DNA of 64,000 nt, from positions 310,001 to 374,000 of the forward strand of contig NZ_AYKT01000002.1 of the NCBI RefSeq assembly GCF_000496575.1, written 5' to 3'. The stretch comes from Geobacillus thermodenitrificans subsp. thermodenitrificans DSM 465. Lineage in GTDB: Bacteria; Bacillota; Bacilli; Bacillales; Anoxybacillaceae. The position numbers were made by a program, and so were the translations under genes. Shown here one piece after another: positions 54,933 through 64,000 of this stretch; the first letter of the stretch is position 1, and each line of letters begins with the position of its first letter. Under the pieces are notes generated by a model, which ran no database searches, was not told the origin of the DNA, and worked only from the letters and a program-made list of their open reading frames with translations.

Positions 54933-56072
54933 ATGGCAACATCGGCATATTTTCACATCCCATTTTGCGCTCATATTTGTCACTATTGCGACTTTAACAA
55001 AGTGTTTGCGGCAGGCCAGCCGATTGACGACTACTTGCAGGCGATGGACAAGGAAATGGAATGGACAGCGGCCGAGTTCGGCAGTCATCTTAAGACGCTG
55101 TTTATCGGAGGAGGCACGCCGACGGTGCTGGAGCCGGTGCAGCTTGGCCGTCTGCTAGAGAGCATTCATAAACATTTTCAGTTTCACCCGCAAACGGCCG
55201 AATTTACGGTCGAGGCCAATCCGGATGGGCTGACGAAAGAAAAACTCGCCATTTTGCGCGATGCTGGAGTGAATCGATTGAGCATCGGAGTGCAGGCGTT
55301 TGATGATGAGCTCCTTCAAGCGATCGGCCGCACGCATCGGCGCGGTGATGCCGAGCGGGCGGTGGCGATGGCAAGGGAAGCCGGTTTTGAAAATATCAGT
55401 CTCGATCTTATGTATGGCTTGCCGGGACAGACACTCGAGCAGTTTCTCGCCGATTTGGAAACAGCGTTTTCGCTTCATGTACCACATCTTTCCGCCTACT
55501 CACTTATTATCGAGCCAAAGACGATTTTTTACAACGAATGGCGGAACGGTCGGCTTCGCCTTCCAGGCGAAGAAGCGGAAGCGGTGATGTATGAAGCGGC
55601 GATGGAACGAACCGTAGCTCACGGCTATCAGCAATATGAAATTAGCAACTACGCGTTCCCAGGGTTTGAAAGCCAGCATAATTTGGTCTACTGGAACAAC
55701 GAAGAGTATTACGGCATCGGTGCCGGGGCGCACAGCTATATCGATGGAGTGCGGCGTGCCAATATCGGTCCGATCCGCCACTACATCGAGAAAGTGGAAC
55801 GCGGCGAATGGCCGCATCGCGACGTGCACCGTCTGACCTTCCGTGAACAGATGGAGGAGGAGATGTTTTTAGGGTTGCGCAAGACAGAAGGCGTATCGAA
55901 AGAACGCTTTCGGCAAAAGTTTGGCCGTGAGATGAGCGACATGTTTGGCGAGGCAATCCGCCGTGAAATCGAAAACGGGCGCCTCGAGGAGACGGCGACT
56001 CATGTCCGCTTGACAAAACGCGGCAAGCTGCTTGGCAATGAAGTGTTTGCTGCCTTCCTCGGAGAAATGTAA
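54933..56072 (+). CDS. hemW: Radical SAM heme chaperone HemW (HemN-like, YqeR)
   Basis: A radical-SAM protein that binds heme and passes it to respiratory enzymes in relatives. The 379-residue protein has the cluster motif CxxxCxxC in PFCAHICHYCDFN near 13-20, GGGTPT near 58-63 and the C-terminal HemN domain. It is shorter than true coproporphyrinogen dehydrogenase HemN and lacks that enzyme's extra N-terminal part, so HemW is preferred. ATG 54933 follows AAAGGAGGAGAGCC; a longer upstream frame overlaps lepA. Confidence 0.94.
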   Translation: MATSAYFHIPFCAHICHYCDFNKVFAAGQPIDDYLQAMDKEMEWTAAEFGSHLKTLFIGGGTPTVLEPVQLGRLLESIHKHFQFHPQTAEFTVEANPDGLTKEKLAILRDAGVNRLSIGVQAFDDELLQAIGRTHRRGDAERAVAMAREAGFENISLDLMYGLPGQTLEQFLADLETAFSLHVPHLSAYSLIIEPKTIFYNEWRNGRLRLPGEEAEAVMYEAAMERTVAHGYQQYEISNYAFPGFESQHNLVYWNNEEYYGIGAGAHSYIDGVRRANIGPIRHYIEKVERGEWPHRDVHRLTFREQMEEEMFLGLRKTEGVSKERFRQKFGREMSDMFGEAIRREIENGRLEETATHVRLTKRGKLLGNEVFAAFLGEM

Positions 56073-56075
56073 AGA

Positions 56076-56104
56076 TTGACATTTACCGGGCGATTTGCTA
56101 CCCT
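56076..56104 (+). promoter_or_regulatory. Promoter of the hrcA-dnaK operon
   Basis: TTGACA (56076-56081), 17 bases and TACCCT (56099-56104), directly before the CIRCE element. The -10 box is weak but keeps TA and the final T. Confidence 0.65.
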
Positions 56105-56114
56105 AATAGTAGAT

Positions 56115-56141
56115 TTAGCACTCGAATTGTTTGAGTGCTAA
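56115..56141 (+). promoter_or_regulatory. CIRCE operator (HrcA binding site)
   Basis: TTAGCACTC (56115-56123), nine bases and GAGTGCTAA (56133-56141) form the perfect consensus inverted repeat bound by HrcA. It lies 14 bases before the hrcA start, so the repressor controls its own operon. Confidence 0.99.
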
Positions 56142-56155
56142 CAGAGGTGAGAAAC

Positions 56156-57190
56156 GTGTTAACGGACCGCCAACTGTTGATTTTGCAGGTGATTATCGAC
56201 GACTTCATTCGTTCCGGGCAGCCTGTCGGTTCGCGGACGTTATCGAAAAAGCACCAAATCTCGTTCAGTTCAGCGACGATTCGCAACGAAATGGCGGATT
56301 TGGAAGAGCTGGGCTATATTGAAAAAACGCACATTTCCTCGGGCCGTGTGCCATCGGAAAAAGGGTACCGCTACTACGTTGACCACTTATTGCCGCCGCA
56401 GCGGTTGACGAGGACGGATATCCAAAAAATCCGCTCCGTGTTCGCTGAACGTATCTACGAGCTCGAGAAATTGGTGCAAAAGTCGGCGCAAATTTTATCC
56501 GATTTGACGAATTATACGTCGATTGCCCTCGGTCCGGCGTTTAAGGAAAGCAAGCTGAAACGGATGCAGATCATTCCGCTCACTGAACAGACGGCTGTTG
56601 CCATTGTGGTGACGGATACCGGTCACGTCGAAAACCGGGTCATCACAGTCCCGACAACCGTCAATGCCGGCGATCTCGAAAAGATGGTCAATATTTTAAA
56701 CGAGCGTTTGAATGGCGTTCCGCTTATCGATTTAAAAGAAAAAATCGAGACGGAAGTAGCCGACGTGCTGCGCCGGCATATTCGCAACTACGACAGTATA
56801 CTCAATACACTAATCGACACGCTCGATATTCCTGAAGAGGAAAAAATGTTTTTTGCTGGAAAAACGAATATGTTTAACCAGCCAGAGTTTAGCGACATCC
56901 AAAAGGTGCGCCCGCTTTTGAACATTATCGAGCAAGAAAAGGACATTTACCGTTTGCTCCGCAAGCAAAGTCAAAAAGGGGTGCGAGTGTCGATCGGGCG
57001 GGAAAACGAGCTGAGCGGTATGGAAAACTGCAGTTTGATTACGGCTACGTATTCGATTGGCGATGAACCGTTCGGGACGATCGCTATTCTCGGTCCGACG
57101 CGCATGGAATATTCACGCGTCATTACCGTGTTAAACCGCGTTGCTACCGATTTGTCGGCTGCATTGACGAAATGGTATCAAAATCAGTAA
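56156..57190 (+). CDS. hrcA: Heat-inducible transcription repressor HrcA
   Basis: HrcA binds CIRCE and represses the dnaK and groE operons, its activity depending on GroE. The 344-residue protein has an N-terminal winged helix-turn-helix (residues 1-75: [13 protein letters not shown] and [16 protein letters not shown]), a GAF-like middle domain and a dimerisation region with [13 protein letters not shown] 56156 follows AGAGGTGAGAAAC, right after CIRCE. First gene of hrcA-grpE-dnaK-dnaJ. Confidence 0.97.
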   Translation: MLTDRQLLILQVIIDDFIRSGQPVGSRTLSKKHQISFSSATIRNEMADLEELGYIEKTHISSGRVPSEKGYRYYVDHLLPPQRLTRTDIQKIRSVFAERIYELEKLVQKSAQILSDLTNYTSIALGPAFKESKLKRMQIIPLTEQTAVAIVVTDTGHVENRVITVPTTVNAGDLEKMVNILNERLNGVPLIDLKEKIETEVADVLRRHIRNYDSILNTLIDTLDIPEEEKMFFAGKTNMFNQPEFSDIQKVRPLLNIIEQEKDIYRLLRKQSQKGVRVSIGRENELSGMENCSLITATYSIGDEPFGTIAILGPTRMEYSRVITVLNRVATDLSAALTKWYQNQ

Positions 57191-57192
57191 GG

Positions 57193-57245
57193 ATGGCCAT
57201 ATTGGTTAACGGATGGATGCGCGTCCATCCTTTCCTTGTGGCCAT
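57193..57245 (+). other. Two-tier stem-loop between hrcA and grpE
   Basis: An inner hairpin GGATGGA (57211-57217) with TCCATCC (57224-57230) is enclosed by ATGGCCA (57193-57199) with TGGCCAT (57239-57245). The dnaK operon mRNA of B. subtilis is known to be processed between hrcA and grpE; a structure here could guide or protect such a cut. Confidence 0.6.
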
Positions 57246-57285
57246 TGATACATAAATCGCAAACCCTGATAGGGAGGTGAAGGCA

Positions 57286-57948
57286 ATGGAACAAGGAGAC
57301 AAACAAGCTACATACAATGAGCTGGAAACGGAACAGCCGGTTTCGAAAGAAGGGGCAGATTCGCAACCGGAAGACGAAGCGATTGGCGCCGCTTCGGAGC
57401 ATGCAGATGCACAAGCCGGCGAGAATCCGGAGGCAGCTTCTACGACAGCTGATCCTGCCGAGCAAACGTCGGTTGAGGCGGAAGAACTGGCCAAAGCCAA
57501 GGCGCAAGTTGCTGAATTGGAAGAGAAGTTAGCTGAGATGGAAAAGCGCTATCTTCGCCTGTACGCTGATTTTGAAAACTTCCGCCGCCGGGCACGTCAA
57601 GAGATGGAAGCGGCTGAAAAATACCGCGCCCAAAGTTTGGCGAGCGATTTGCTTCCTGTGCTCGACAACTTTGAGCGTGCGTTGAAAATAGAGACGGAAA
57701 ACGAACAAGCAAAATCGATTTTGCAAGGGGTAGAAATGGTGTACCGTTCGCTCCTTGACGCGTTAAGAAAAGAAGGTGTCGAGGTGATTGAAGCGGTTGG
57801 CAAACCGTTTGATCCCCATTTACACCAAGCAGTTATGCAGACGGATGAAGGCGGCTATGAGCCGAATACGGTCGTGGAGGAGCTGCAAAAAGGCTATAAG
57901 TTAAAAGACCGCATTCTCCGTCCCGCTATGGTAAAAGTGAGCCAATAA
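57286..57948 (+). CDS. grpE: Nucleotide exchange factor GrpE
   Basis: GrpE releases ADP from DnaK and acts as a thermosensor. The 220-residue protein has an acidic, disordered N-terminus (about 1-65), a long dimerising helix (about 68-140, with [18 protein letters not shown]) and a C-terminal beta domain with [11 protein letters not shown] and [20 protein letters not shown] 57286 follows AGGGAGGTGAAGGCA; an in-frame start three codons earlier lies within that site. Confidence 0.97.
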   Translation: MEQGDKQATYNELETEQPVSKEGADSQPEDEAIGAASEHADAQAGENPEAASTTADPAEQTSVEAEELAKAKAQVAELEEKLAEMEKRYLRLYADFENFRRRARQEMEAAEKYRAQSLASDLLPVLDNFERALKIETENEQAKSILQGVEMVYRSLLDALRKEGVEVIEAVGKPFDPHLHQAVMQTDEGGYEPNTVVEELQKGYKLKDRILRPAMVKVSQ

Positions 57949-57967
57949 TGGAAACGGAGGGCGATGA

Positions 57968-59788
<1,821 letters not shown>

Positions 59789-59789
59789 T

Positions 59790-59833
59790 GAAAAAAGTCA
59801 AAGTCAGGCCTGCCTTGGCTTTGACTTTTTTTC
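59790..59833 (+). terminator. Terminator between dnaK and dnaJ
   Basis: AAAAAGTCAAAG (59792-59803) pairs with CTTTGACTTTTT (59819-59830), with a further inner stem; the T-run continues after it. Confidence 0.85.
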
Positions 59834-59846
59834 TAGCATTCACATA

Positions 59847-59876
59847 TTGCCATAAAATAAAGGGAAATGATAAAAT
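59847..59876 (+). promoter_or_regulatory. Possible separate promoter for dnaJ
   Basis: TTGCCA (59847-59852), 18 bases and TAAAAT (59871-59876), placed between the dnaK terminator and the dnaJ start. Confidence 0.5.
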
Positions 59877-59914
59877 TATCTTTATGTGAGTGAATCGGGA
59901 GTGGATGACCAACG

Positions 59915-61060
59915 ATGGCGAAGCGTGATTACTATGAAGTTCTTGGCGTCAGTAAAAACGCGACGAAAGACGAGATTAAAAAAGCGTATCGAAAGCTTTC
60001 GAAGCAGTATCATCCAGACATTAACAAAGCGCCGGACGCCGCAGAGAAGTTTAAGGAGATTAAAGAAGCGTATGAAGTATTAAGTGACGATGAAAAACGG
60101 GCTCGCTACGACCGGTTTGGCCACGCCGACCCGAACGAGGCGTTCGGCGGTGGATTCCAAGGTGGCGGGTTTGATTTTGGTGGATTCAGCGGTTTTGGCG
60201 GCTTTGAAGATATCTTTGAGACGTTTTTCGGCGGCGGTTCACGCCGGCGGGCAAGCGGGCCGCGAAAAGGAGCCGACTTGGAATATATGATGACGCTCAC
60301 ATTTGAGGAAGCAGCGTTTGGAAAAGAAACGGAAATTGAAGTTCCGCATGAAGAAACGTGCGATACGTGCCACGGCAGCGGAGCGAAGCCAGGTACAAGC
60401 CCGCAATCGTGCCCGCATTGCCATGGTAGCGGACAGGTGACAAGCGAACAGGCGACGCCGTTTGGCCGCATTGTCAACCGCCGGACATGTCCGGTTTGCG
60501 GCGGCACGGGCCGTCACATTCCGGAAAAATGTCCGACGTGCGGCGGCACCGGGCACGTCAAAAAGCGGAAAAAAATTCATGTCAAAATTCCGGCTGGTGT
60601 TGACGATGGCCAGCAGCTGCGTGTCGCCGGCAAAGGGGAACCGGGCGTCAACGGCGGGCCGCCAGGGGATTTGTACATCATTTTCCGCGTCCAACCGCAT
60701 GAGTTTTTCAAACGCGACGGTGATGATATTTATTGTGAAGTGCCGCTTTCGTTCGCTCAGGCGGCGCTTGGTGATGAAATTGAAGTGCCGACGCTCCACG
60801 GTGATGTAAAGCTGAAAATTCCGGCTGGCACACAAACGGGCACGCGCTTCCGCTTAAAAGGAAAAGGAGTGCCGAACGTGCGCGGCTACGGCCAAGGCGA
60901 CCAGCACGTCATCGTCCGCGTTGTGACGCCGACGAAGCTGACAGAAAAACAAAAACAGCTATTGCGCGAGTTCGACCGACTCGGTGGGGAAACGATGCAC
61001 GACGGGTCGCACGGCCGTTTTTTTGAAAAAGTAAAAAAGGCATTTAAAGGAGAAACGTGA
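59915..61060 (+). CDS. dnaJ: Chaperone DnaJ (Hsp40)
   Basis: The type I J-protein that delivers clients to DnaK. The 381-residue protein has the J domain (residues 1-68, with YHPD near 31-34), a Gly/Phe-rich linker, four zinc-binding CxxCxGxG repeats ([32 protein letters not shown]) near 145-215, and two C-terminal substrate domains. Its stop overlaps the GTG option for prmA. It is separated from dnaK by a terminator and a promoter-like element. Confidence 0.98.
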   Translation: MAKRDYYEVLGVSKNATKDEIKKAYRKLSKQYHPDINKAPDAAEKFKEIKEAYEVLSDDEKRARYDRFGHADPNEAFGGGFQGGGFDFGGFSGFGGFEDIFETFFGGGSRRRASGPRKGADLEYMMTLTFEEAAFGKETEIEVPHEETCDTCHGSGAKPGTSPQSCPHCHGSGQVTSEQATPFGRIVNRRTCPVCGGTGRHIPEKCPTCGGTGHVKKRKKIHVKIPAGVDDGQQLRVAGKGEPGVNGGPPGDLYIIFRVQPHEFFKRDGDDIYCEVPLSFAQAALGDEIEVPTLHGDVKLKIPAGTQTGTRFRLKGKGVPNVRGYGQGDQHVIVRVVTPTKLTEKQKQLLREFDRLGGETMHDGSHGRFFEKVKKAFKGET

Positions 61061-61065
61061 GCGCG

Positions 61066-62004
61066 ATGAAATGGTCAGAAATCAGCATCCATACAACGCA
61101 CGAGGCGGTCGAGGCGATTTCAAACATTTTGCATGAGGCAGGCGCCGGTGGTGTTGTTATCGAAGATCCGTACGATCTTGTCAAAGACCGCGACGACTGG
61201 TATGGCGAAATCGTCGAGCTCAATCCGGACGATTATCCGGAAGAAGGCGTCGTCATTAAGGCGTATTTGCCGGTCAATAGTTTTCTGGGTGAAACGGTAG
61301 AACAAATCAAGCAGGCAATTAACAATTTATGGCTATACGATATTGATCTTGGCAAAAATAAAATTACGTTGAGCGAAGTGAATGAGGAAGAATGGGCAAC
61401 GGCGTGGAAAAAGCATTACCACCCGGTAAAAGTATCGGAAAAGTTTACAATCGTGCCGACATGGGAAACGTATGAGCCGGCTTCCAACGATGAGCTGATC
61501 ATCGAAATGGATCCGGGTATGGCGTTTGGCACCGGCACCCACCCGACAACGGTCATGTGCCTGCAGGCGCTCGAAAAATATGTGCATCCTGGAGACAATG
61601 TCATTGATGTTGGCACCGGCTCCGGCATTTTAAGCATTGCTGCTGCCATGCTTGGCGCCCATTCGGTGCGGGCGCTCGACTTAGACCCAGTGGCAATCGA
61701 CAGCGCGCGGCTGAACGTCAAGCTCAATAAAGTGCAACACGTTGTCACGGTCGCGCAAAACAATTTGCTTGACCATATCGATGAGCAAGCCGATGTGATC
61801 GTCGCCAATATTTTAGCTGAAATCATTTTGCGCTTTACGGCTGACGCCTACCGGCTATTGAAACCGGGCGGCCGCTTTATCACGTCTGGCATCATTCAGG
61901 CGAAGAAGCAAGATGTCAAGGACGGACTGCTTGCTGCTGGATTTTTCATTGAAGAAGTCAATGTGATGGAAGACTGGGTGGCGTTTGTCGCCATCAAACC
62001 GTAA
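61066..62004 (+). CDS. prmA: Ribosomal protein L11 methyltransferase PrmA
   Basis: PrmA trimethylates residues of ribosomal protein L11. The 312-residue protein starts [16 protein letters not shown], has the linker [13 protein letters not shown] near 105, then SAM motif [16 protein letters not shown] near 173-187 and [15 protein letters not shown] at 61057, overlapping the dnaJ stop, is closer to AAAGGAG, but the ATG at 61066 gives the family N-terminus; the true start is open between the two. The linkage dnaJ-prmA-rsmE-mtaB is conserved in Bacillus. Confidence 0.94.
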   Translation: MKWSEISIHTTHEAVEAISNILHEAGAGGVVIEDPYDLVKDRDDWYGEIVELNPDDYPEEGVVIKAYLPVNSFLGETVEQIKQAINNLWLYDIDLGKNKITLSEVNEEEWATAWKKHYHPVKVSEKFTIVPTWETYEPASNDELIIEMDPGMAFGTGTHPTTVMCLQALEKYVHPGDNVIDVGTGSGILSIAAAMLGAHSVRALDLDPVAIDSARLNVKLNKVQHVVTVAQNNLLDHIDEQADVIVANILAEIILRFTADAYRLLKPGGRFITSGIIQAKKQDVKDGLLAAGFFIEEVNVMEDWVAFVAIKP

Positions 62005-62022
62005 GCAAAGAAGGGATGTTTG

Positions 62023-62799
62023 GTGCAGCGTTATTTCGTTTCCGACCGGGAGCGCCAAGGCGAAAACGTCGTTATCAGCGGCGATGACGCCCATCATATT
62101 GCCCGCGTTATGCGCATGAAGCCGGGAGACGCCATTGCCTGCGTATTTCCGGATGGACGCACGGCCGTGTGCCAAATTGAACAAATTGCCAATGAGCAAG
62201 TATGTGCCCGTATTGTACAATGGAAGGAAGAAGGGCGCGAATTGCCGGTGCGCATTTATATCGCCCAAGGGCTGCCAAAAGGAGAAAAATGGGAGCTCGT
62301 CATCCAAAAAGGAACGGAGCTCGGCGCTGCCGGCTTTCTTCCATTTGTGGCCGCTCGTTCGGTCGTTAAATGGGATGCCAAAAAAGCAGAGAAAAAAGTG
62401 GAGCGGTGGAAAAAAATTGCGAAAGAGGCGGCCGAGCAGGCCGAACGAACGTTGTTGCCCATCGTGCGGGCGCCGCTTTCGCTTAAGGAACTGATCGCTT
62501 TCGGGGAAACGGTTGATAGCCGGCTGTTTGCCTATGAAGAAGAAGCGCGCGGAGGGCGGCATGCCTCACTTCCGGCGCTCCTTGCCGACCTTCAGCCCGG
62601 CAGCTCGCTTTTAGCCGTCTTTGGGCCGGAAGGCGGGTTCAGCCGTGAGGAGGCGGAACAGCTCAAGCAAAGCGGCTTTTTGCCGTGCAGCCTCGGCCCG
62701 CGTATTTTGCGGACGGAAACGGCGCCGCTCTACTTGCTTGCCGCCGCTTCGTACGAATGGGAGCTTTGTGAATCAGGCTCTAAGAGAGAGCGAGAGTAA
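62023..62799 (+). CDS. rsmE: 16S rRNA (uracil1498-N3)-methyltransferase RsmE (YqeU)
   Basis: RsmE methylates U1498 near the decoding site of 16S rRNA. The 258-residue SPOUT enzyme has an N-terminal PUA-like domain (1-70, with DDAHHIARVMRMKPGD), the AQGLPKGEKWELVIQKGTELG region and the C-terminal knot with GPEGGFSREEAE and LGPRILRTETAPL. GTG 62023 is seven bases from AAGGG; a TTG one codon earlier is possible. Confidence 0.95.
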   Translation: MQRYFVSDRERQGENVVISGDDAHHIARVMRMKPGDAIACVFPDGRTAVCQIEQIANEQVCARIVQWKEEGRELPVRIYIAQGLPKGEKWELVIQKGTELGAAGFLPFVAARSVVKWDAKKAEKKVERWKKIAKEAAEQAERTLLPIVRAPLSLKELIAFGETVDSRLFAYEEEARGGRHASLPALLADLQPGSSLLAVFGPEGGFSREEAEQLKQSGFLPCSLGPRILRTETAPLYLLAAASYEWELCESGSKRERE

Positions 62800-62877
62800 C
62801 GTAGCCGATTTGGAGTTTATCATAAAACATGTAGCCCTCGCTGGCGATCAGCGGTGGTGCAGAGTGAGGTGAAGAAT

Positions 62878-64000
62878 ATGCCAACAGTGGCTTTCCATAC
62901 ATTGGGCTGCAAAGTCAATCATTATGAAACGGAAGCGATTTGGCAGCTGTTTAAAAAGGCCGGCTATGAACGGAAAGAGTTTGAAAGCCATGCTGATGTA
63001 TATGTGATCAACACGTGTACGGTGACGAACACCGGCGATAAAAAAAGCCGCCAAGTTATCCGCCGTGCGGTGCGCCGCAATCCGGACGCTGTCGTCTGCG
63101 TGACCGGATGCTATGCGCAAACATCGCCAGCGGAAGTGATGGCGATTCCTGGTGTTGATATTGTCATCGGTACGCAAGACCGGCATAAAATTTTAGACTA
63201 TGTCGAGCAGTTTCAGCGTGAACGGCAGCCGATCAACGCTGTCCATAACATTATGAAAACACGCGTGTTCGAAGAAATGGATGTGCCGGCATTTACTGAC
63301 CGGACGCGGGCGTCGCTCAAAATCCAAGAAGGGTGCAACAACTTTTGCACGTTTTGCATCATTCCGTGGGCGCGCGGCTTGATGCGTTCGCGTGATCCGC
63401 AAGAAATTATCCGTCAAGCGCGTCAGCTCGTTGCCGCCGGCTATAAAGAAATCGTTTTGACCGGCATTCATACAGGTGGCTATGGCACTGATCTCAAAGA
63501 CTACAATTTTGCTGCGCTTTTGCGTGATTTGGACGAGCAAGTGCCAGGGCTCAAACGGATCCGCATCTCATCGATCGAAGCAAGCCAGCTGACCGATGAG
63601 GTCATCGATGTCTTGCGACGGTCGGATAAAATCGTCCGCCATTTGCACATCCCGCTTCAATCGGGATCAAACACGGTGCTCAAGCGGATGCGCCGCAAAT
63701 ATACGGTCGAATTTTTTGCTGAGCGGCTCGCCCGATTGCGTGAAGTGTTTCCAGAACTCGCAGTGACGTCCGATGTCATCGTCGGCTTCCCAGGTGAAAC
63801 GGAAGAAGAATTTATGGAGACGTACAACTTTATCCGCGAACAGCGGTTCTCTGAGCTGCACGTCTTTCCATATTCGAAACGAACCGGCACACCGGCAGCT
63901 CGCATGCCGGACCAAATCGATGAAGAGACGAAACATGACCGCGTCCGCCGCTTAATTGCCCTTTCCGACCAGCTGGCGAAAGAATACGCCTCCCGGTTCG
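62878..64000 (+). CDS. mtaB: tRNA t6A37 methylthiotransferase MtaB (YqeV), 3' end outside window
   Basis: MtaB is a radical-SAM enzyme that converts t6A37 to ms2t6A in ANN-decoding tRNAs; it works on the same base as TcdA at the other end of the window. The 374 visible codons show an N-terminal methylthiotransferase domain with cysteines in TLGCKVN (C11), NTCTVTN and TGCYAQ, and the radical-SAM motif CNNFCTFC, then VTSDVIVGFPGETEEEF. The frame is open to the window end; the C-terminal TRAM domain is missing. ATG 62878 follows GAGGTGAAGAAT. Confidence 0.95.
   Translation, partial: MPTVAFHTLGCKVNHYETEAIWQLFKKAGYERKEFESHADVYVINTCTVTNTGDKKSRQVIRRAVRRNPDAVVCVTGCYAQTSPAEVMAIPGVDIVIGTQDRHKILDYVEQFQRERQPINAVHNIMKTRVFEEMDVPAFTDRTRASLKIQEGCNNFCTFCIIPWARGLMRSRDPQEIIRQARQLVAAGYKEIVLTGIHTGGYGTDLKDYNFAALLRDLDEQVPGLKRIRISSIEASQLTDEVIDVLRRSDKIVRHLHIPLQSGSNTVLKRMRRKYTVEFFAERLARLREVFPELAVTSDVIVGFPGETEEEFMETYNFIREQRFSELHVFPYSKRTGTPAARMPDQIDEETKHDRVRRLIALSDQLAKEYASRF

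Overview
The window looks like chromosome from a thermophilic, endospore-forming, competence-gene-bearing Bacillaceae, most likely Geobacillus or a very close relative. The base composition is moderately GC-rich, and GTG and TTG starts behind strong AGGAGG-type ribosome binding sites are frequent. The gene order follows the Bacillus subtilis yrv/yrr/yrh and yqe/com/dnaK blocks, and the glutamate carrier closely resembles the GltT protein described from Bacillus (Geobacillus) stearothermophilus. Species cannot be fixed from the sequence alone. I see no insertion sequence, prophage, CRISPR array, tRNA or rRNA. This is core chromosome, and most of the novelty is in small or regulatory elements.

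Layout: (1) 1-8.3 kb: 3' part of aspS, 6S RNA, tcdA, an RsfA-type regulator (minus strand), rarA, a frameshifted YczE-type membrane protein gene, cymR, a cysteine desulfurase and mnmA. The last two make the sulfur donor and the 2-thiouridylase for tRNA. (2) 8.4-17.5 kb: TPR protein, recD2, a PRC-barrel protein, two tiny genes, an AI-2E family membrane protein, then alaS behind a T-box leader with ireB, yqgF and a DUF1292 gene. (3) 17.5-25.9 kb: a degenerate tandem repeat, mltG, the tRNA wobble-uridine set trmR-trhP1-trhP2, udk, greA, a class B penicillin-binding protein and yrrS. (4) 25.9-30.2 kb: yrzA (minus) and the CymR-type methionine-to-cysteine operon yrrT-mtnN-mccA-mccB-yrhC; its regulator gene cymR lies 20 kb upstream. 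(5) 30.2-31.1 kb: a cluster of micro-ORFs with yrzI, headed by a methionine-rich leader ORF and two terminators whose arms can re-pair into an antiterminator. (6) 31.1-38 kb: an uninterrupted sigK, gltT with a triple direct repeat in its leader, a second AI-2E family protein, motAB (minus), pssA (minus) and psd. (7) 38-43.6 kb: sda (minus) under a cluster of DnaA boxes, then the yqeG-yqeH-aroE-yqeI-nadD-yqeK-rsfS-yqeM operon. (8) 43.6-49.9 kb: comER (minus) opposite comEA-comEB-comEC, yqzM (minus), holA and rpsT (minus). (9) 50-64 kb: gpr, spoIIP, yqxA, lepA, hemW, then the class I heat-shock operon hrcA-grpE-dnaK-dnaJ under a CIRCE operator, with prmA, rsmE and mtaB (cut by the window edge).

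Themes that tie the genes together are tRNA and ribosome maturation (aspS, tcdA, mnmA, alaS, trmR, trhP1/2, yqgF, yqeH, yqeI, rsfS, prmA, rsmE, mtaB, lepA), sulfur amino-acid recycling (cymR to yrrT operon), sporulation and germination (RsfA-type, sigK, sda, gpr, spoIIP), DNA uptake (comE) and protein quality control (dnaK operon). The strongest leads for follow-up are the attenuator-like leader and micro-ORF polycistron near 30.2-31.0 kb, the TTTTGT-N4 triple repeat before gltT, the DnaA-box cluster before sda, and a ribosome binding site buried in the greA terminator.
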